From positions 1-37,246 of IMG/VR virus record IMGVR_UViG_3300008221_000014: a stretch of 37,246 nt of DNA; one strand, written 5' to 3'. Under the pieces are notes generated by a model that searched no databases, was not told the origin of the DNA, and was given only the letters and a program-made list of their open reading frames with translations. The position numbers were made by a program, and so were the translations under genes. Shown piece after piece: positions 26,596 to 36,810 of the stretch. The stretch is from a virus. How positions within the stretch are numbered: position 1 is the first letter of the stretch; every line of letters starts with the position of its first letter.

Positions 26596-27505
26596 TCTTA
26601 CCCCTTAACCATGTGTCGAAGTTGCCCATCATCGTGGTGGCCTTAATGACCCCATCGGCTTCGTCCGTGTTAACCAAGGCATCCCGAATGATACTCTGCC
26701 TGCCATCGGCAGTGATACCTTCCTTGACGCTTACCTTCCCATCAACACTACTGTCCGTTATCCGGGGATCCTTCTTCTCAGCCTTGCGAACCTTCTTGAG
26801 CATCTTGTCGAACTCTTCGTCAGAGACGTTACGACCGACCAGCATACCTGCGGTCTGGTTCGCAATGTTCTTCAAGTCCTCAACGTTCATCTCAGTGACT
26901 GTGGACACTGGGCCACTGTAGGCCCCGCCTCCGCCAGCACCTGAAAAGCGATCGCCAGTGTACCCACGGTACGTCGAGGTAGTGGACCAGAAGTCCCCTA
27001 TAACGCCCCCTGAGGGGCTTAACCCGGCGATCTGTGCACTACGTACACGGACAGCATCCGACAGCGCAGACTCGATAGCAGAGCCGTCATCGGTCTTCTC
27101 TGGATCCAAGAACCGTCCACTCACAAGGGAGCCAACTAGGTTCTGAGACTCAGGACTTTGGGGATCAGACAGGTACCCGTTCACCATGTCACCGTAAGTC
27201 AGAAGAGCACCGCCACCAACATTGAACCTCTGCTCCGCAATGGCGAGAGTCGAGGTGTTGACATATGTCCCATCAGCAAGAGCCTGGATGGAGCCGTTCT
27301 TTCGAGCAGCATCCAATCCACGCTCGTTGCTGCTTTGATTACGAAGCTCCGTCTGTGCCGCAAGTTTCCTACTGGCTTCACCAGCCCTGTGACCAGGTGT
27401 ACCGACAGGTTGTTCCTTGGTTACCTCGGTCGTTCCAGCCGCTTCACCAGCCGGACCTTTACCGGTAGCCGCTACAGCCTTCGCTAGATCATCATCTTGT
27501 GCCAC
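26588..27505 (-). CDS. Candidate internal virion protein C
   Basis: 305 residues, GTG start overlapping the preceding gene by 14 bases. Disordered and charged first 75 residues, then a domain with Gly-Gly-Gly and Thr-Tyr-Arg-Gly-Tyr-Thr-Gly-Asp-Arg-Phe, and a helical Lys/Glu-rich end. No enzyme motif. With the two following genes it forms a set of three similarly sized proteins between the large internal protein and scaffold, likely ejection proteins. Confidence 0.5.
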   Translation of the reverse strand: MAQDDDLAKAVAATGKGPAGEAAGTTEVTKEQPVGTPGHRAGEASRKLAAQTELRNQSSNERGLDAARKNGSIQALADGTYVNTSTLAIAEQRFNVGGGALLTYGDMVNGYLSDPQSPESQNLVGSLVSGRFLDPEKTDDGSAIESALSDAVRVRSAQIAGLSPSGGVIGDFWSTTSTYRGYTGDRFSGAGGGGAYSGPVSTVTEMNVEDLKNIANQTAGMLVGRNVSDEEFDKMLKKVRKAEKKDPRITDSSVDGKVSVKEGITADGRQSIIRDALVNTDEADGVIKATTMMGNFDTWLRGKNG

Positions 27506-30500
27506 TTTGACTCACTTCCCTAAAATCATCTCTGTCTAAAAATTGATCAAACAGGTCAGCGAAAGCAATATTGCTATCACGTAGTTGAATGATACCGGAG
27601 TAGGCTTGCTGCCTAATGGCCTCTTTCTCCTCGTTGCTGTCGGTCGCGCGTATCGCAGAACCAGCAGCTTCACGAATGTTCAGGTAGAGACCTATGGCCC
27701 TAGCAGCTTTAGGTTGCAACTCGTTGAACTTGTCATTGTCAACCATTGCCCGAAGACCGTAAATGTAGTCACCAAGGTTAGACTCGAATGACTCCTGAGC
27801 CCTACCCCAAGCAGGGTAAAGAGCAGCAAGTCTGGACCGCTCGCCTTCACGGATGGCTTTGAGTCCCTCGGCACCATTAACATTAACGCTAGACAGACCC
27901 AGTTCCCTGAGCCTACCATCAATAATGTCGTTGGCCTCGGTCCACAACTTCCAGCCGTCACCGATCTCGTTCTTCTCAAGTACCTCAACGGAGCTCAGGT
28001 TCTCTTTAACCTTGTTACCGTTTATGGTGTACCTATTGAACTCTTGAGATACAGCCTGCGAGTAAGGTGCCTCATCAGAACCAATGTTAGCGAGCATGCC
28101 AACCAGTTTGGGATTGACAGACTCCAAGGTCTTGAGTAATTCACTGTTGCCCTTAACGTTGCTGAACACCTGAGTGTTCGCGTCAAGACCAGTAACGTTG
28201 TTAGTCCGACCACGAGTGATAGCAAGGAAGTCGGTACCGTACTTGTCAATGAACTTGAGTACCTTCTGATCGTAAGGAATATCATCGTTCTCGATAAGCT
28301 TCCTCCAACCTTGACGCTGCAAAGCGTAAGGTGACTCACGTTGAGACTGCCACGGTGCCGTCAATGCTGCACCAACCTGGAAGGTCCAGAACTTGTTCGC
28401 CTCTTCTTCGACGCGCTTCAAGTCCTTATCCGTTATGGTGGTGTCATTGATCTGAGCCTTGATGTAAGCGTCAGTCATCATCTGTGCCTTGAGGCTAGCG
28501 TAAGCGCCATCCTCGTTACCACTAACCATCTGCTTCAACTTACGTGCCCACGTTGGCATCATGTACTCTACGAGGTTAGTGTTCGGATCTCCCATGGGAA
28601 CGAACTCCCGGAAGAAACCTTCACCCATAGCATTCTTGATTATCTCTGTAGTCTCCGGCTTACCTCTGAGAAGCAATGCGGAGGGGACGGTGGACATAGG
28701 TCCAAGTCCCGGCCACCAAGCTTGCTCTCCTGGGAAAACGAAGTTCATACCCTGTTGGCGGAACTTCATCTTCTCGCCAGAGCCGATGTCGTTATCCGTC
28801 AAGAAGTCTTGAACTGCATCGGGAAGAATAACGAACGTATCGTTGTCCTTGAAGATACTGGAGTGTTCTACCTGATTGCCCTCGTCATCGAACACTAGAC
28901 CAAGGTTGTTGGGTATGTTGAACACCTTATCGGAAACACCAATCAGTGCTGGGTTCGCGTAGGCTATCTTGCTCCAGGTCTTGAGACTGTTCTCGAAAGA
29001 AGCAAAGAACGGTGATATGAACCTGAGTGACTCAGCGAAGTTGGACATCTCCAAGATCGTGTACATGACATCGTTGGTCTGAGCGAGAGCCGAAGAGTGA
29101 GCCGCCTTGTTAATGGAGGCTTTAACTGAGGATGTCATCTCGACACCTTGCTCAACGTTAAGGCTGAACAGTTGCTTCTGACGCTGCTTGTAAGCGTTGT
29201 TGTAGAAGGGGTGACGAAGAAGCTTAGTCTCTGGTACCGTACCGAGACCCCTCATAAATAAAGAAGTTGCCTCCTTGTACTTCTTCCAGACTCCACCGGA
29301 AAGACTCTGCCCATCTAGGTCAACTAAACGACCAGGTATGGTGGGAAGATCCCGACCAGCGAATGCCTTCTCGACCTGCAATGAGGTGGGCTTCGTTCCC
29401 GACACACTGTGCTTAGCGTACATTGCACGAGGTGCACCAACAGGAAGCTCGTTGTCCAGTCGTTTTATAACGCTGTCAACGTAACCCATACGTGTGGCTT
29501 GATCTGTCTCATTGGAGTAGTTACCACCCTTGAGTTCACGGTAGTACGAGTTACCCTCGTTGGAGTTGATCCAGTCTATGTGGTCCTGTCGAGTGAACTT
29601 AGGTGTTCCATCGGGGTTGGTGGCGAGAACACGCTTAGCGAACGCATCGCTCATGTACTTGTCATTGATCCGAAGAACGAACTCATCCCAGTAACCACCC
29701 ATATCAACTGCACTCAGTTTGGAGGGGTCCATTGGTACGAAGTCGTGACCACCAGTAACGTTCTGAATCTCACGGTTAGCACCGGCATCAATCGTACGAC
29801 GAGTGGTTGCCTCAGCGCTGGATAAGTCCCGGTACAAGTCACCGTCAGGTCCCTCGAACGTTGCTTGAAGGTCGTTCTCTTTCTGGAACTTAGACCTCTG
29901 CTCACCGAGTAGGTTACGCTTGCCCCTGGACTGTACAGCATTAGTTAGGTGACCATCGATCTTCTCTTTGATCGCTAGGGTCTCATCCATAAGATCCTGT
30001 ACCACACCACGCTGTGCGTTCTTAGCATCGCGAGCAACCTTAGTACGACCACCCATTGCTTTGAGTTCAGCGATGTTGTTGTCCAGTACCTTCTGGGTCC
30101 TGATGAGTTGCTTCTTTGCGCGCCTCGCAGCGAGGCTGTAAGAGATCTCTTCAGTCCGGTGGAACGTGTTCCTTGGGAGATTCATCATGGCTTTGCCGTT
30201 GACGGCAAGGTATCCTTGAGTCGCTAGGGCACGAAGTGCACCTTCACCTAGGTTACGCTGAGTGTATCCGAGACGCAGAAGTACGCTGACCTTCCATGCC
30301 GAGTTGATCTCGTCAAGAATATCAGTAGTCTTCGCTCCAAGTACAGGAACCTCCCGACCTCTAGGGTCGAGATTCTTTATGGACCAGCTCTTCAGTGCTT
30401 CAGAGTTCTGTCTAAGAACGTGGCCCATCTGCTTAGAATCCATCATGGGTACAGCAGAGTTGGTCTCGCGAAGGAACTCAGGAAGGACAGTCTGGTTGCC

Positions 30501-32366
30501 CAGTTCATCCACTGCGTACAGCTCTTTAGTCTTACGTGCGTTAGCAAGCTCCTTGCCGCGTGAGGCAGCATACCGAGCGGCTATTGACTTAGCGGTCGCT
30601 TCACCGATACCATGCTTGGCAGCTTGTTTTACTAGGTCTTCAACCTCCATCTTCGCAAGTACCAGAGCCTTCTCGCCCTCTGTGGGTGCGTCAACGAACT
30701 CGTTGAACAGCCGTGTAGAAGCCTTCTGATCCAAGCTGGATCCACGCAACCAGTTACCTACCTGCTTATTTCCACGCTCACCGTCAAGACCCTTGAGCAT
30801 GACGAATCCTGGAGGTGTACCCTTGCCGCCCCAACGAACAACGTTGATTGCACGACTACTTGAGGTACGCTCTAGTGCTTCAGCGACCCATCCAGTGGCA
30901 CCTCTACCGTTGACGTAGGACGAACGTGCGCCATTACTGCCTTTAGTTCCTAGGCTGCTAGTGGCTTTACCTTTCCTCCATGCGTTAGCGAGGTATGCGG
31001 CCTTAGCCGACATGTGGTTGCCACCCTCGGTAACCAGGTTCAGGGCTATCGGATCGAATGCCTCTTGAATCTCGGGGTCAGAAACGAAGTCCTTGTATCC
31101 TTGAGCGTCAGCAATGATGTCATCACCGGCAGCGATACCCTCAGGTGTTTGCGGTGGGTATGTACCATCCGCATTGCGGACACCCTTAACTGAATCGATG
31201 TTGTTGATGGAAGCCAGACGGTCGTATAGGTCTATGTCAATCGCACGGACATCTCCCCAAGCAGACACGTCACCTGTCAAAACCTTAAGTGTGGCAGCAG
31301 AGAGGTTGGGGTCCTCGATGCTAGTCTCTTTGAGAATGTCAACGATCTTCTTCTGGTTAGCCTTATTGGATCCGGTAACATATACACTAGTCTGAAGTGC
31401 AAGTCCGTCACCTTCCATAGCATAAACGAAGGCTTCGCCCTCAGCGGACCAGCCTTTAGTGTTACGAGCAGCGGCTATTCTCTCAGCGGCAGTAGCACCG
31501 GGTGCACCATTGATCATGGCGGCAGCCTCGTCTATCTGAGTGGAGTGAAGAGCAACCTGCTTCTGGGTCTGAATGCGCTTAGTCGTTAGACCAGCGGTAG
31601 CAGCAGCCTTGCCGCCCTTAGCACCGGTACGGATGAACGTACCAGCACCACCGAGAGCGATGGTTGGGTCTGTGGCTATCATAATAGCAGCGTCAGAGAA
31701 CCCTGAGAAGAACTGTCCGGCACCCTCAGACTCGAAGGCTGCCTTACGGTCCTGTAGGTTCTTAACATCGAAGCCCTTATCCTGGGCGGAGTTATCTGTG
31801 TCGATCTGTGCTAGACCGAGAGCGATAAGACTGAACGGAAGTAGAGCTGCTGTCGCGAGATCTCCCTCTCCACGCTCAAGCTTGCCAGCCTCGATTGCCA
31901 TAGAACCGACAAGAGCCTGACCGAACGAAACCTCATGTGCCTCATCCCACGTCAGAGTCTGAACTCCACCCGGCATTGCAGAGACTGCCGCTGCCGAGAG
32001 CATAGAAACCTGGGAAGAGAACCATTCAATACCATTGAACACAGACTCGCCACCGGAAAGACCGGCACCAAGTACTCGACCTACGGTCTGCTCATAGGCA
32101 CTACCGATGAATGTGTCCTCTAGCCACCCGGACTCTCCACGGACAGCCCCGCCCATGTCGTCAGGTACGAGATTGTCCATTAAGTTAAGTGTCTTAGAAA
32201 GGAAGGAATTGTCCTCTTCCTCTGCGGGGTTCGTGCCACCCTTCTCGTAGGATAAGGGCTCATCTCGAGGGACCTCAGGTAAACCCTGAAGCTCGATCTC
32301 TTCCTTCTGTTGCGTTGTGATAGGTGTGGTAGGTGACTGGAACTTACCATAATCTAATTCAGCCAT
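27492..32366 (-). CDS. 1624-residue internal virion / ejection protein
   Basis: The largest gene. It is mostly helical with hydrophobic stretches near the N-terminus (about residues 170-200 and 225-250) and a conserved-looking block around residues 1130-1190 (Phe-Ile-Ser-Pro-Phe-Phe-Ala-Ser-Phe-Glu-Asn-Ser-Leu-Lys-Thr-Trp). The N-terminal 50 residues are Pro/Gln/Glu-rich. No glycosidase or protease motif that I can name. Its place between portal and capsid, not after the capsid, argues against a tape measure and for an internal core protein injected with DNA to cross the envelope, as in T7 gp16-like systems. It starts two bases after the preceding stop. Confidence 0.6.
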   Translation of the reverse strand: MAELDYGKFQSPTTPITTQQKEEIELQGLPEVPRDEPLSYEKGGTNPAEEEDNSFLSKTLNLMDNLVPDDMGGAVRGESGWLEDTFIGSAYEQTVGRVLGAGLSGGESVFNGIEWFSSQVSMLSAAAVSAMPGGVQTLTWDEAHEVSFGQALVGSMAIEAGKLERGEGDLATAALLPFSLIALGLAQIDTDNSAQDKGFDVKNLQDRKAAFESEGAGQFFSGFSDAAIMIATDPTIALGGAGTFIRTGAKGGKAAATAGLTTKRIQTQKQVALHSTQIDEAAAMINGAPGATAAERIAAARNTKGWSAEGEAFVYAMEGDGLALQTSVYVTGSNKANQKKIVDILKETSIEDPNLSAATLKVLTGDVSAWGDVRAIDIDLYDRLASINNIDSVKGVRNADGTYPPQTPEGIAAGDDIIADAQGYKDFVSDPEIQEAFDPIALNLVTEGGNHMSAKAAYLANAWRKGKATSSLGTKGSNGARSSYVNGRGATGWVAEALERTSSSRAINVVRWGGKGTPPGFVMLKGLDGERGNKQVGNWLRGSSLDQKASTRLFNEFVDAPTEGEKALVLAKMEVEDLVKQAAKHGIGEATAKSIAARYAASRGKELANARKTKELYAVDELGNQTVLPEFLRETNSAVPMMDSKQMGHVLRQNSEALKSWSIKNLDPRGREVPVLGAKTTDILDEINSAWKVSVLLRLGYTQRNLGEGALRALATQGYLAVNGKAMMNLPRNTFHRTEEISYSLAARRAKKQLIRTQKVLDNNIAELKAMGGRTKVARDAKNAQRGVVQDLMDETLAIKEKIDGHLTNAVQSRGKRNLLGEQRSKFQKENDLQATFEGPDGDLYRDLSSAEATTRRTIDAGANREIQNVTGGHDFVPMDPSKLSAVDMGGYWDEFVLRINDKYMSDAFAKRVLATNPDGTPKFTRQDHIDWINSNEGNSYYRELKGGNYSNETDQATRMGYVDSVIKRLDNELPVGAPRAMYAKHSVSGTKPTSLQVEKAFAGRDLPTIPGRLVDLDGQSLSGGVWKKYKEATSLFMRGLGTVPETKLLRHPFYNNAYKQRQKQLFSLNVEQGVEMTSSVKASINKAAHSSALAQTNDVMYTILEMSNFAESLRFISPFFASFENSLKTWSKIAYANPALIGVSDKVFNIPNNLGLVFDDEGNQVEHSSIFKDNDTFVILPDAVQDFLTDNDIGSGEKMKFRQQGMNFVFPGEQAWWPGLGPMSTVPSALLLRGKPETTEIIKNAMGEGFFREFVPMGDPNTNLVEYMMPTWARKLKQMVSGNEDGAYASLKAQMMTDAYIKAQINDTTITDKDLKRVEEEANKFWTFQVGAALTAPWQSQRESPYALQRQGWRKLIENDDIPYDQKVLKFIDKYGTDFLAITRGRTNNVTGLDANTQVFSNVKGNSELLKTLESVNPKLVGMLANIGSDEAPYSQAVSQEFNRYTINGNKVKENLSSVEVLEKNEIGDGWKLWTEANDIIDGRLRELGLSSVNVNGAEGLKAIREGERSRLAALYPAWGRAQESFESNLGDYIYGLRAMVDNDKFNELQPKAARAIGLYLNIREAAGSAIRATDSNEEKEAIRQQAYSGIIQLRDSNIAFADLFDQFLDRDDFREVSQSGTR

Positions 32367-32368
32367 GT

Positions 32369-32530
32369 CTAACCTTCCACTCTAGGGTTGCCTTCAATTA
32401 ACTCTGAAAGGAACTGATCGCGCTCCTCTTGATTCTCCCACTCAACGTTAGCGAGACCCCACACCAAGCCCACACTCTTCATACCGACAGCCTGCGTGAC
32501 AGCGGATATGTTATCTTTAAGACTTGGCAT
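32369..32530 (-). CDS. 53-residue hypothetical protein
   Basis: ATG in TAATG overlap with the preceding gene and TAG two bases before the 1624-residue gene. Amphipathic start, then a Glu/Asn/Gln-rich helix containing Trp. Too short to classify. Both junctions support it as a real late gene; it could help assemble the large internal protein. Confidence 0.6.
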   Translation of the reverse strand: MPSLKDNISAVTQAVGMKSVGLVWGLANVEWENQEERDQFLSELIEGNPRVEG

Positions 32531-32994
32531 TATTCTCCTTGAAGGTTACGAAGCTGGCGAACGAAGCGAGTGAATCCGGGAGCGGTCCCTTCTTCATCGG
32601 CCATCTTCAACAACTGCGGTAAGTATTTGCCTATCATCTGAGCATCCGCACGGGACTCGTCAGACACGCTAGGTAGTTTCATTGGTCCAGCACCCGGACC
32701 CACACGGGAACCGTCTGTGACGGCTTCTCCCGGTCGCTCGGTATCGCTGAATAGGGGGGTAGCTTTGACTTGACCCTGACGCACGGAACTAGAAGAAGGA
32801 GCAGACCCACGGCTCTGAGATTGATTCATCTTCGCTGAGGTCTGAATCTCATTGAAGTCGTCGTTCTCGCCGTAAGGCATACCCGTCATCTTCGCTCCAG
32901 GTTGGCCGTCAGTACGGGAAGAACCAGCACCAGGGTTACTAACAGGAGAAGGATTGCGAGGTGTTCTCGCCCCTCCATGATTGCCATCAGCCAT
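32530..32994 (-). CDS. Disordered protein after the portal
   Basis: 154 residues. The first 110 are rich in Gly, Ser, Pro, Asn and Gln and are probably disordered; the last 40 form a helical segment (Ala-Gln-Met-Ile-Gly-Lys-Tyr-Leu-Pro-Gln-Leu-Leu-Lys-Met-Ala). Position after the portal suggests a portal-associated or assembly protein. No known domain. Confidence 0.55.
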   Translation of the reverse strand: MADGNHGGARTPRNPSPVSNPGAGSSRTDGQPGAKMTGMPYGENDDFNEIQTSAKMNQSQSRGSAPSSSSVRQGQVKATPLFSDTERPGEAVTDGSRVGPGAGPMKLPSVSDESRADAQMIGKYLPQLLKMADEEGTAPGFTRFVRQLRNLQGE

Positions 32995-33002
32995 CTTTAC
33001 TC

Positions 33003-34778
33003 CTAGATCTCGGTCTGACGTTTAACGCCAGCAGACATTTGGGCTTGACCCGAAGCACCCATGGATGCTAGTAGAGTCTGTACATCGGGACGACCACCCT
33101 CGGAAGAGAGGGCATCTAAAGAACCATCGCCTGCGGAGGGAGTGGCAGGAGGGATACCCTCTCCACCTTCATCCTCCACAGACGTGGGATCAGGCTCTGG
33201 AGGTGCGAATGCCTCCGCCACGATCTTCTCTATTGGGTCACCTTTTTGACGACCTATGATAATAGTAGAGAGCTTGGCTAAGGCATCGGCAGGGTCTTGC
33301 CCCTGAGCGGCCATTTGTGGGATGCTCTGAGCGTACATGGAGACAGCATTCTTCAATGCGTCCCGCATCTCCTCGACATCCACCTGTGTTTCTTCTTCTG
33401 AAGCGTTCAACGCGAAAGGCATTTGACGACGAAGGAAGTCACGTGAGATGAGCTTATCCCCACGAGCCTGCAAACCGAACACCAAGGCACGGTTAGGGTC
33501 TAGTCCGGCCATCAAGCCGTACTGTACATCTACAGTGTAGTCACCTTTAACGTCGCGTGAAGCCTTGTAGGAGACCTCGTAAGGTGCACCGTCAGCATTA
33601 CCGCGAATAGTTTTAGTTACATCACCAAATACGACCTCATCAACCATCAGTGCCTTACGCACGAGACGCTGGAAGGTGCGAGCGAACATGGCTTGACCTG
33701 TGCGAACCTGGGTATCGAAGCCAGACATGAGGGCCTGGACACCTTTACCTGTTACCGTACTGCCGTCAACGTTTCCATTGCGGGCATCTGGGTAACGTGA
33801 GCCTTGACGTAGTTCCTGATCAAGGATACCCTGCTGAGCGAACGCAGCATTGGGAACCTCAATGGGTACACGACGAACCTGATTACCCTGAGACGTACGA
33901 ATGATACTGTCAGGTCCGAAAGATAGTTCCTGAGCGTCAGGAGGAAGAACGATGGGGGCTTGGACAGCCTTCTGCGCAGCCTCAAGGGACAACAGGGCGA
34001 ACCTAGCCTTAGCAACCTGCACCGCAAGCACGTCATCGAACTGTCCGTGGCTATCGTCATCTAGTCCTGGACGTTGAGTCCACTCAAGTAGGCATTCTCC
34101 TGTGATGTTCTCTACCGACTCGAGGATCATGTTATCCGAACCAGGAAGGAAGATCATATCGACACTGCGGTCATGGTAACGAACGACCTCAACGAGGTCA
34201 TTACCGGTACGGTTCCCTAGGGCACCTGCGGCATGAGGGTATTGTGCTGACAATTCGTCACGTGAACGCCAGAAGCAGAAGAACCCAGCCTGGATCTCTC
34301 CCCAACGGTCAAACACTGGGTATGCCCCAATGGAGTCAAGGAAGGTGATACGTGGCATGTTCGTCTCGGGGTCCAACTCGATCAATGAGGGGACGAAGCC
34401 GTACGTGAAGTACCTATCGGCAGCAGTGTACATCTGTACCTGGACCGAGGAATGATCAATGTAGCCATTAACGATACGTGTACGCTTCTCAGCAAACAGA
34501 CGAGCGGTATCATTAGTCATCTTGGATGACGCACAGTTGAATGCAGGTAGAGGAGCAAGAACTTCAGAGAGATCTCTTGCAGCAACGTCGACCATGTTGG
34601 CTACAATGCCCTTATCGAAGGGACCTTCTGGGAATAGATCGGGGAATACGTCCCTCATGCGACCCTGGCGGACAGCAAGAACGTCCTGCATCCTACCATC
34701 GCGGGCAGCGAAGGTACTCTTAGTCCTGGTAAGAAGACCGTTGAGCTCACGCATCTCCAGCAAGTTCTTGTTCTCCAT
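33003..34778 (-). CDS. Portal protein
   Basis: 591 residues. The position directly after the terminase and the size are typical. Long helical stretches, a central domain with Leu-Leu-Ser-Leu-Glu-Ala-Ala-Gln-Lys-Ala-Val and a region Val-Thr-Gly-Lys-Gly-Val-Gln-Ala-Leu-Met fit the wing and stem of portals, and the last 80 residues are Pro/Gly/Glu-rich and disordered. It would form the 12-fold ring at one vertex for DNA entry. No protease or MuF-like fusion is seen. ATG at 34778 with AAAGGAG upstream. Confidence 0.8.
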   Translation of the reverse strand: MENKNLLEMRELNGLLTRTKSTFAARDGRMQDVLAVRQGRMRDVFPDLFPEGPFDKGIVANMVDVAARDLSEVLAPLPAFNCASSKMTNDTARLFAEKRTRIVNGYIDHSSVQVQMYTAADRYFTYGFVPSLIELDPETNMPRITFLDSIGAYPVFDRWGEIQAGFFCFWRSRDELSAQYPHAAGALGNRTGNDLVEVVRYHDRSVDMIFLPGSDNMILESVENITGECLLEWTQRPGLDDDSHGQFDDVLAVQVAKARFALLSLEAAQKAVQAPIVLPPDAQELSFGPDSIIRTSQGNQVRRVPIEVPNAAFAQQGILDQELRQGSRYPDARNGNVDGSTVTGKGVQALMSGFDTQVRTGQAMFARTFQRLVRKALMVDEVVFGDVTKTIRGNADGAPYEVSYKASRDVKGDYTVDVQYGLMAGLDPNRALVFGLQARGDKLISRDFLRRQMPFALNASEEETQVDVEEMRDALKNAVSMYAQSIPQMAAQGQDPADALAKLSTIIIGRQKGDPIEKIVAEAFAPPEPDPTSVEDEGGEGIPPATPSAGDGSLDALSSEGGRPDVQTLLASMGASGQAQMSAGVKRQTEI

Positions 34779-34789
34779 ATGTACTCCTT

Positions 34790-36670
34790 TTAATATCCAA
34801 TGACAGGGAATCTGCCGTTCGCTTCGATCTCGTTTAGGTTGATAGTACTTTGATTCTGCCTATCCCAAGGGGTCAGGAAGGCGTTCTTAGCATGAGACTT
34901 ACCAAAGCTACTACGTGCAGTAACCCTATCCCTACATCCCAACTCAGCGAACCATAGGGCCATGACAATATCTGTCTTCTGACCCTTAGGTGCATGAGGG
35001 GACCACGAAACCAACTGCTCGATCAAAGCCTTGGAAGACTCAGACTGGGCAGTGGAAGGAAGCTCAATCATCTGGTGACCATCATCATACCCAGAGAACA
35101 ACGTAGCCATAGAAGCGACACCGAAGTCGGCATCCTGCTTATTACGTCCAGTGTAGTGGGGCTTGATTAGGGTACCTCTAGCAGAACAATACTCATTCAG
35201 TTCACGATCGTGGGCAAGGAAGCCCTGGAAACCGTTAACCTCGATACGCCACTCAGCGACACCATACCTGTCAGTCCAGTTCTTAATGACATCCCTGATC
35301 TCCTCAGGAGAAGTCCTGGCCTTATTGTACATGTCTAGGACGTAACGCTTATTAGTGTTCGGATCTAAGCCAATCACTACCGCCGCAGTGTGACCCGTAG
35401 TGGCAGGGTCAAGTCCAGCGATAATAATAAGACCATCCATGCCATTAGGACGGCAGTTAGCCATACCCTTCGGGATAGCTCCCGTAAGCCGGTTACCATT
35501 GATACTAGCACGGAGTGCCTCCATCGTGAAGATAGACTCATCAGAAACTGACTGCTGCTGGTAAACCATGCTCCATACGCGAGGAGTCATGCGCTTACGC
35601 TTCTTACTTAAGCGAGGACCGTTCCACTTAATGAACTCACCGAGATCATCGGCTTCAGCATCAAGGTCCTTAGCGCCAATCTCAGGCACGTTAGTCTTAG
35701 GCCACAATGTGACCCACTTGTTAGGGTCATCGTCTGCGTCCAGAACCGCTGGCATAGCCAGGTAGGTCCAGGGTGATTCCTCATCAGGATACCTTGAAGG
35801 ATCTGTGAGTTCACTATATAGGTCTTTAGATTGCAACCGCGTACCCACAACGAGCAGGGCACCAGAAGCCGAGATACGTGAGACCACCTCCGATTGGATC
35901 CAGTCGATTTGCTTATCGAAGTCGTGAGCGTTCAACGAGTCAATAGCATCATCGAGAATAATAAGATCTGCACGTGCACCGTAAATCTGTCCACGGATAC
36001 CAAGAGCTTGGACCGTGGGGTCCTTCTCGCCACTATCACGGATAGATCCAGACACATAAATCATGTCCTGGTTCCAGGCTTCCGAGTCCTTGTCGTAGCC
36101 ACCAACTGGGCCATACTGACGAATCATGTCAGCATAGCGGGGGTGGGTAAGACGGGTCTTGATAGCGAAAAGCATCTTCTTAGCCATACCCTGAGTCTTA
36201 GAGACTAGCAGGATCCTGATATTTGGGTTCATGGCAATACGATAAGTCACATAGTTAATCGTGATAGAAGTCGTTTTACCATGCTCAGGTGGCATGTTAG
36301 CAATGATTAAATCTGGCTCGCCCTTAGAATATGTCATGGAAGGATGCAGCCAATTAGGTTCATTACCCTCGATCATGTCAACAACATTGGTCATGTGAGG
36401 GAATACCTTAGCCCCTAAATACTTCTCAGAGAACTCAGGGAAAGGGATAAACTCACCCTTACCATCCTTCGACATGGTCTTCATGTTCTTGATCCGTGCG
36501 ACCTCAGCAACGAACTCTGGGTCTTCCCTGCGCCACCTCTCGTAGGTGGTTATGTTCCTATCAACTGCTCTGACGGCTGCTCTAATTGTGAGGCCCTGCT
36601 GCAACTGTTCAAGGAACAAAATCTTGGCCTCCTCGACCGTCCCACTCTTCCTACCACCGGCTGTAGCCAT
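34790..36670 (-). CDS. terL: Terminase large subunit with N-terminal HTH
   Basis: 626 residues from ATG at 36670 (GGAG upstream; a TTG five codons earlier is possible). Residues 10-60 look like a small-terminase helix-turn-helix: Gln-Gly-Leu-Thr-Ile-Arg-Ala-Ala-Val...Ile-Thr-Thr-Tyr-Glu-Arg-Trp-Arg-Arg-Glu-Asp-Pro-Glu-Phe. Then Walker A Pro-Pro-Glu-His-Gly-Lys-Thr (127-133), Walker B Leu-Ile-Ile-Leu-Asp-Asp (ending about 241), and a nuclease domain with Gly-Leu-Asp-Pro-Ala and Lys-Thr-Asp-Ile-Val-Met-Ala. It packages DNA and cuts it. No separate small subunit gene is seen, so the HTH part may replace it. Confidence 0.9.
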   Translation of the reverse strand: MATAGGRKSGTVEEAKILFLEQLQQGLTIRAAVRAVDRNITTYERWRREDPEFVAEVARIKNMKTMSKDGKGEFIPFPEFSEKYLGAKVFPHMTNVVDMIEGNEPNWLHPSMTYSKGEPDLIIANMPPEHGKTTSITINYVTYRIAMNPNIRILLVSKTQGMAKKMLFAIKTRLTHPRYADMIRQYGPVGGYDKDSEAWNQDMIYVSGSIRDSGEKDPTVQALGIRGQIYGARADLIILDDAIDSLNAHDFDKQIDWIQSEVVSRISASGALLVVGTRLQSKDLYSELTDPSRYPDEESPWTYLAMPAVLDADDDPNKWVTLWPKTNVPEIGAKDLDAEADDLGEFIKWNGPRLSKKRKRMTPRVWSMVYQQQSVSDESIFTMEALRASINGNRLTGAIPKGMANCRPNGMDGLIIIAGLDPATTGHTAAVVIGLDPNTNKRYVLDMYNKARTSPEEIRDVIKNWTDRYGVAEWRIEVNGFQGFLAHDRELNEYCSARGTLIKPHYTGRNKQDADFGVASMATLFSGYDDGHQMIELPSTAQSESSKALIEQLVSWSPHAPKGQKTDIVMALWFAELGCRDRVTARSSFGKSHAKNAFLTPWDRQNQSTINLNEIEANGRFPVIGY

Positions 36671-36810
36671 AGTATCTGACTCCAATCAGTAGGGGGGTGA
36701 TAAGGGTGTTTCGGGAGGGGGGTGCTTTTTAAGTAAAAAATATTTTGGAAAGTTAGGCATTGGTCACGATTGTTCGGTTCCCGCGACCTAGAAAGTAAGG
36801 GTAAGGTAAG

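Noticed and set aside
28341-28898. 185-codon plus-strand frame
   Set aside because: Antisense to the 1624-residue gene, unlike any protein pattern and without a ribosome site.
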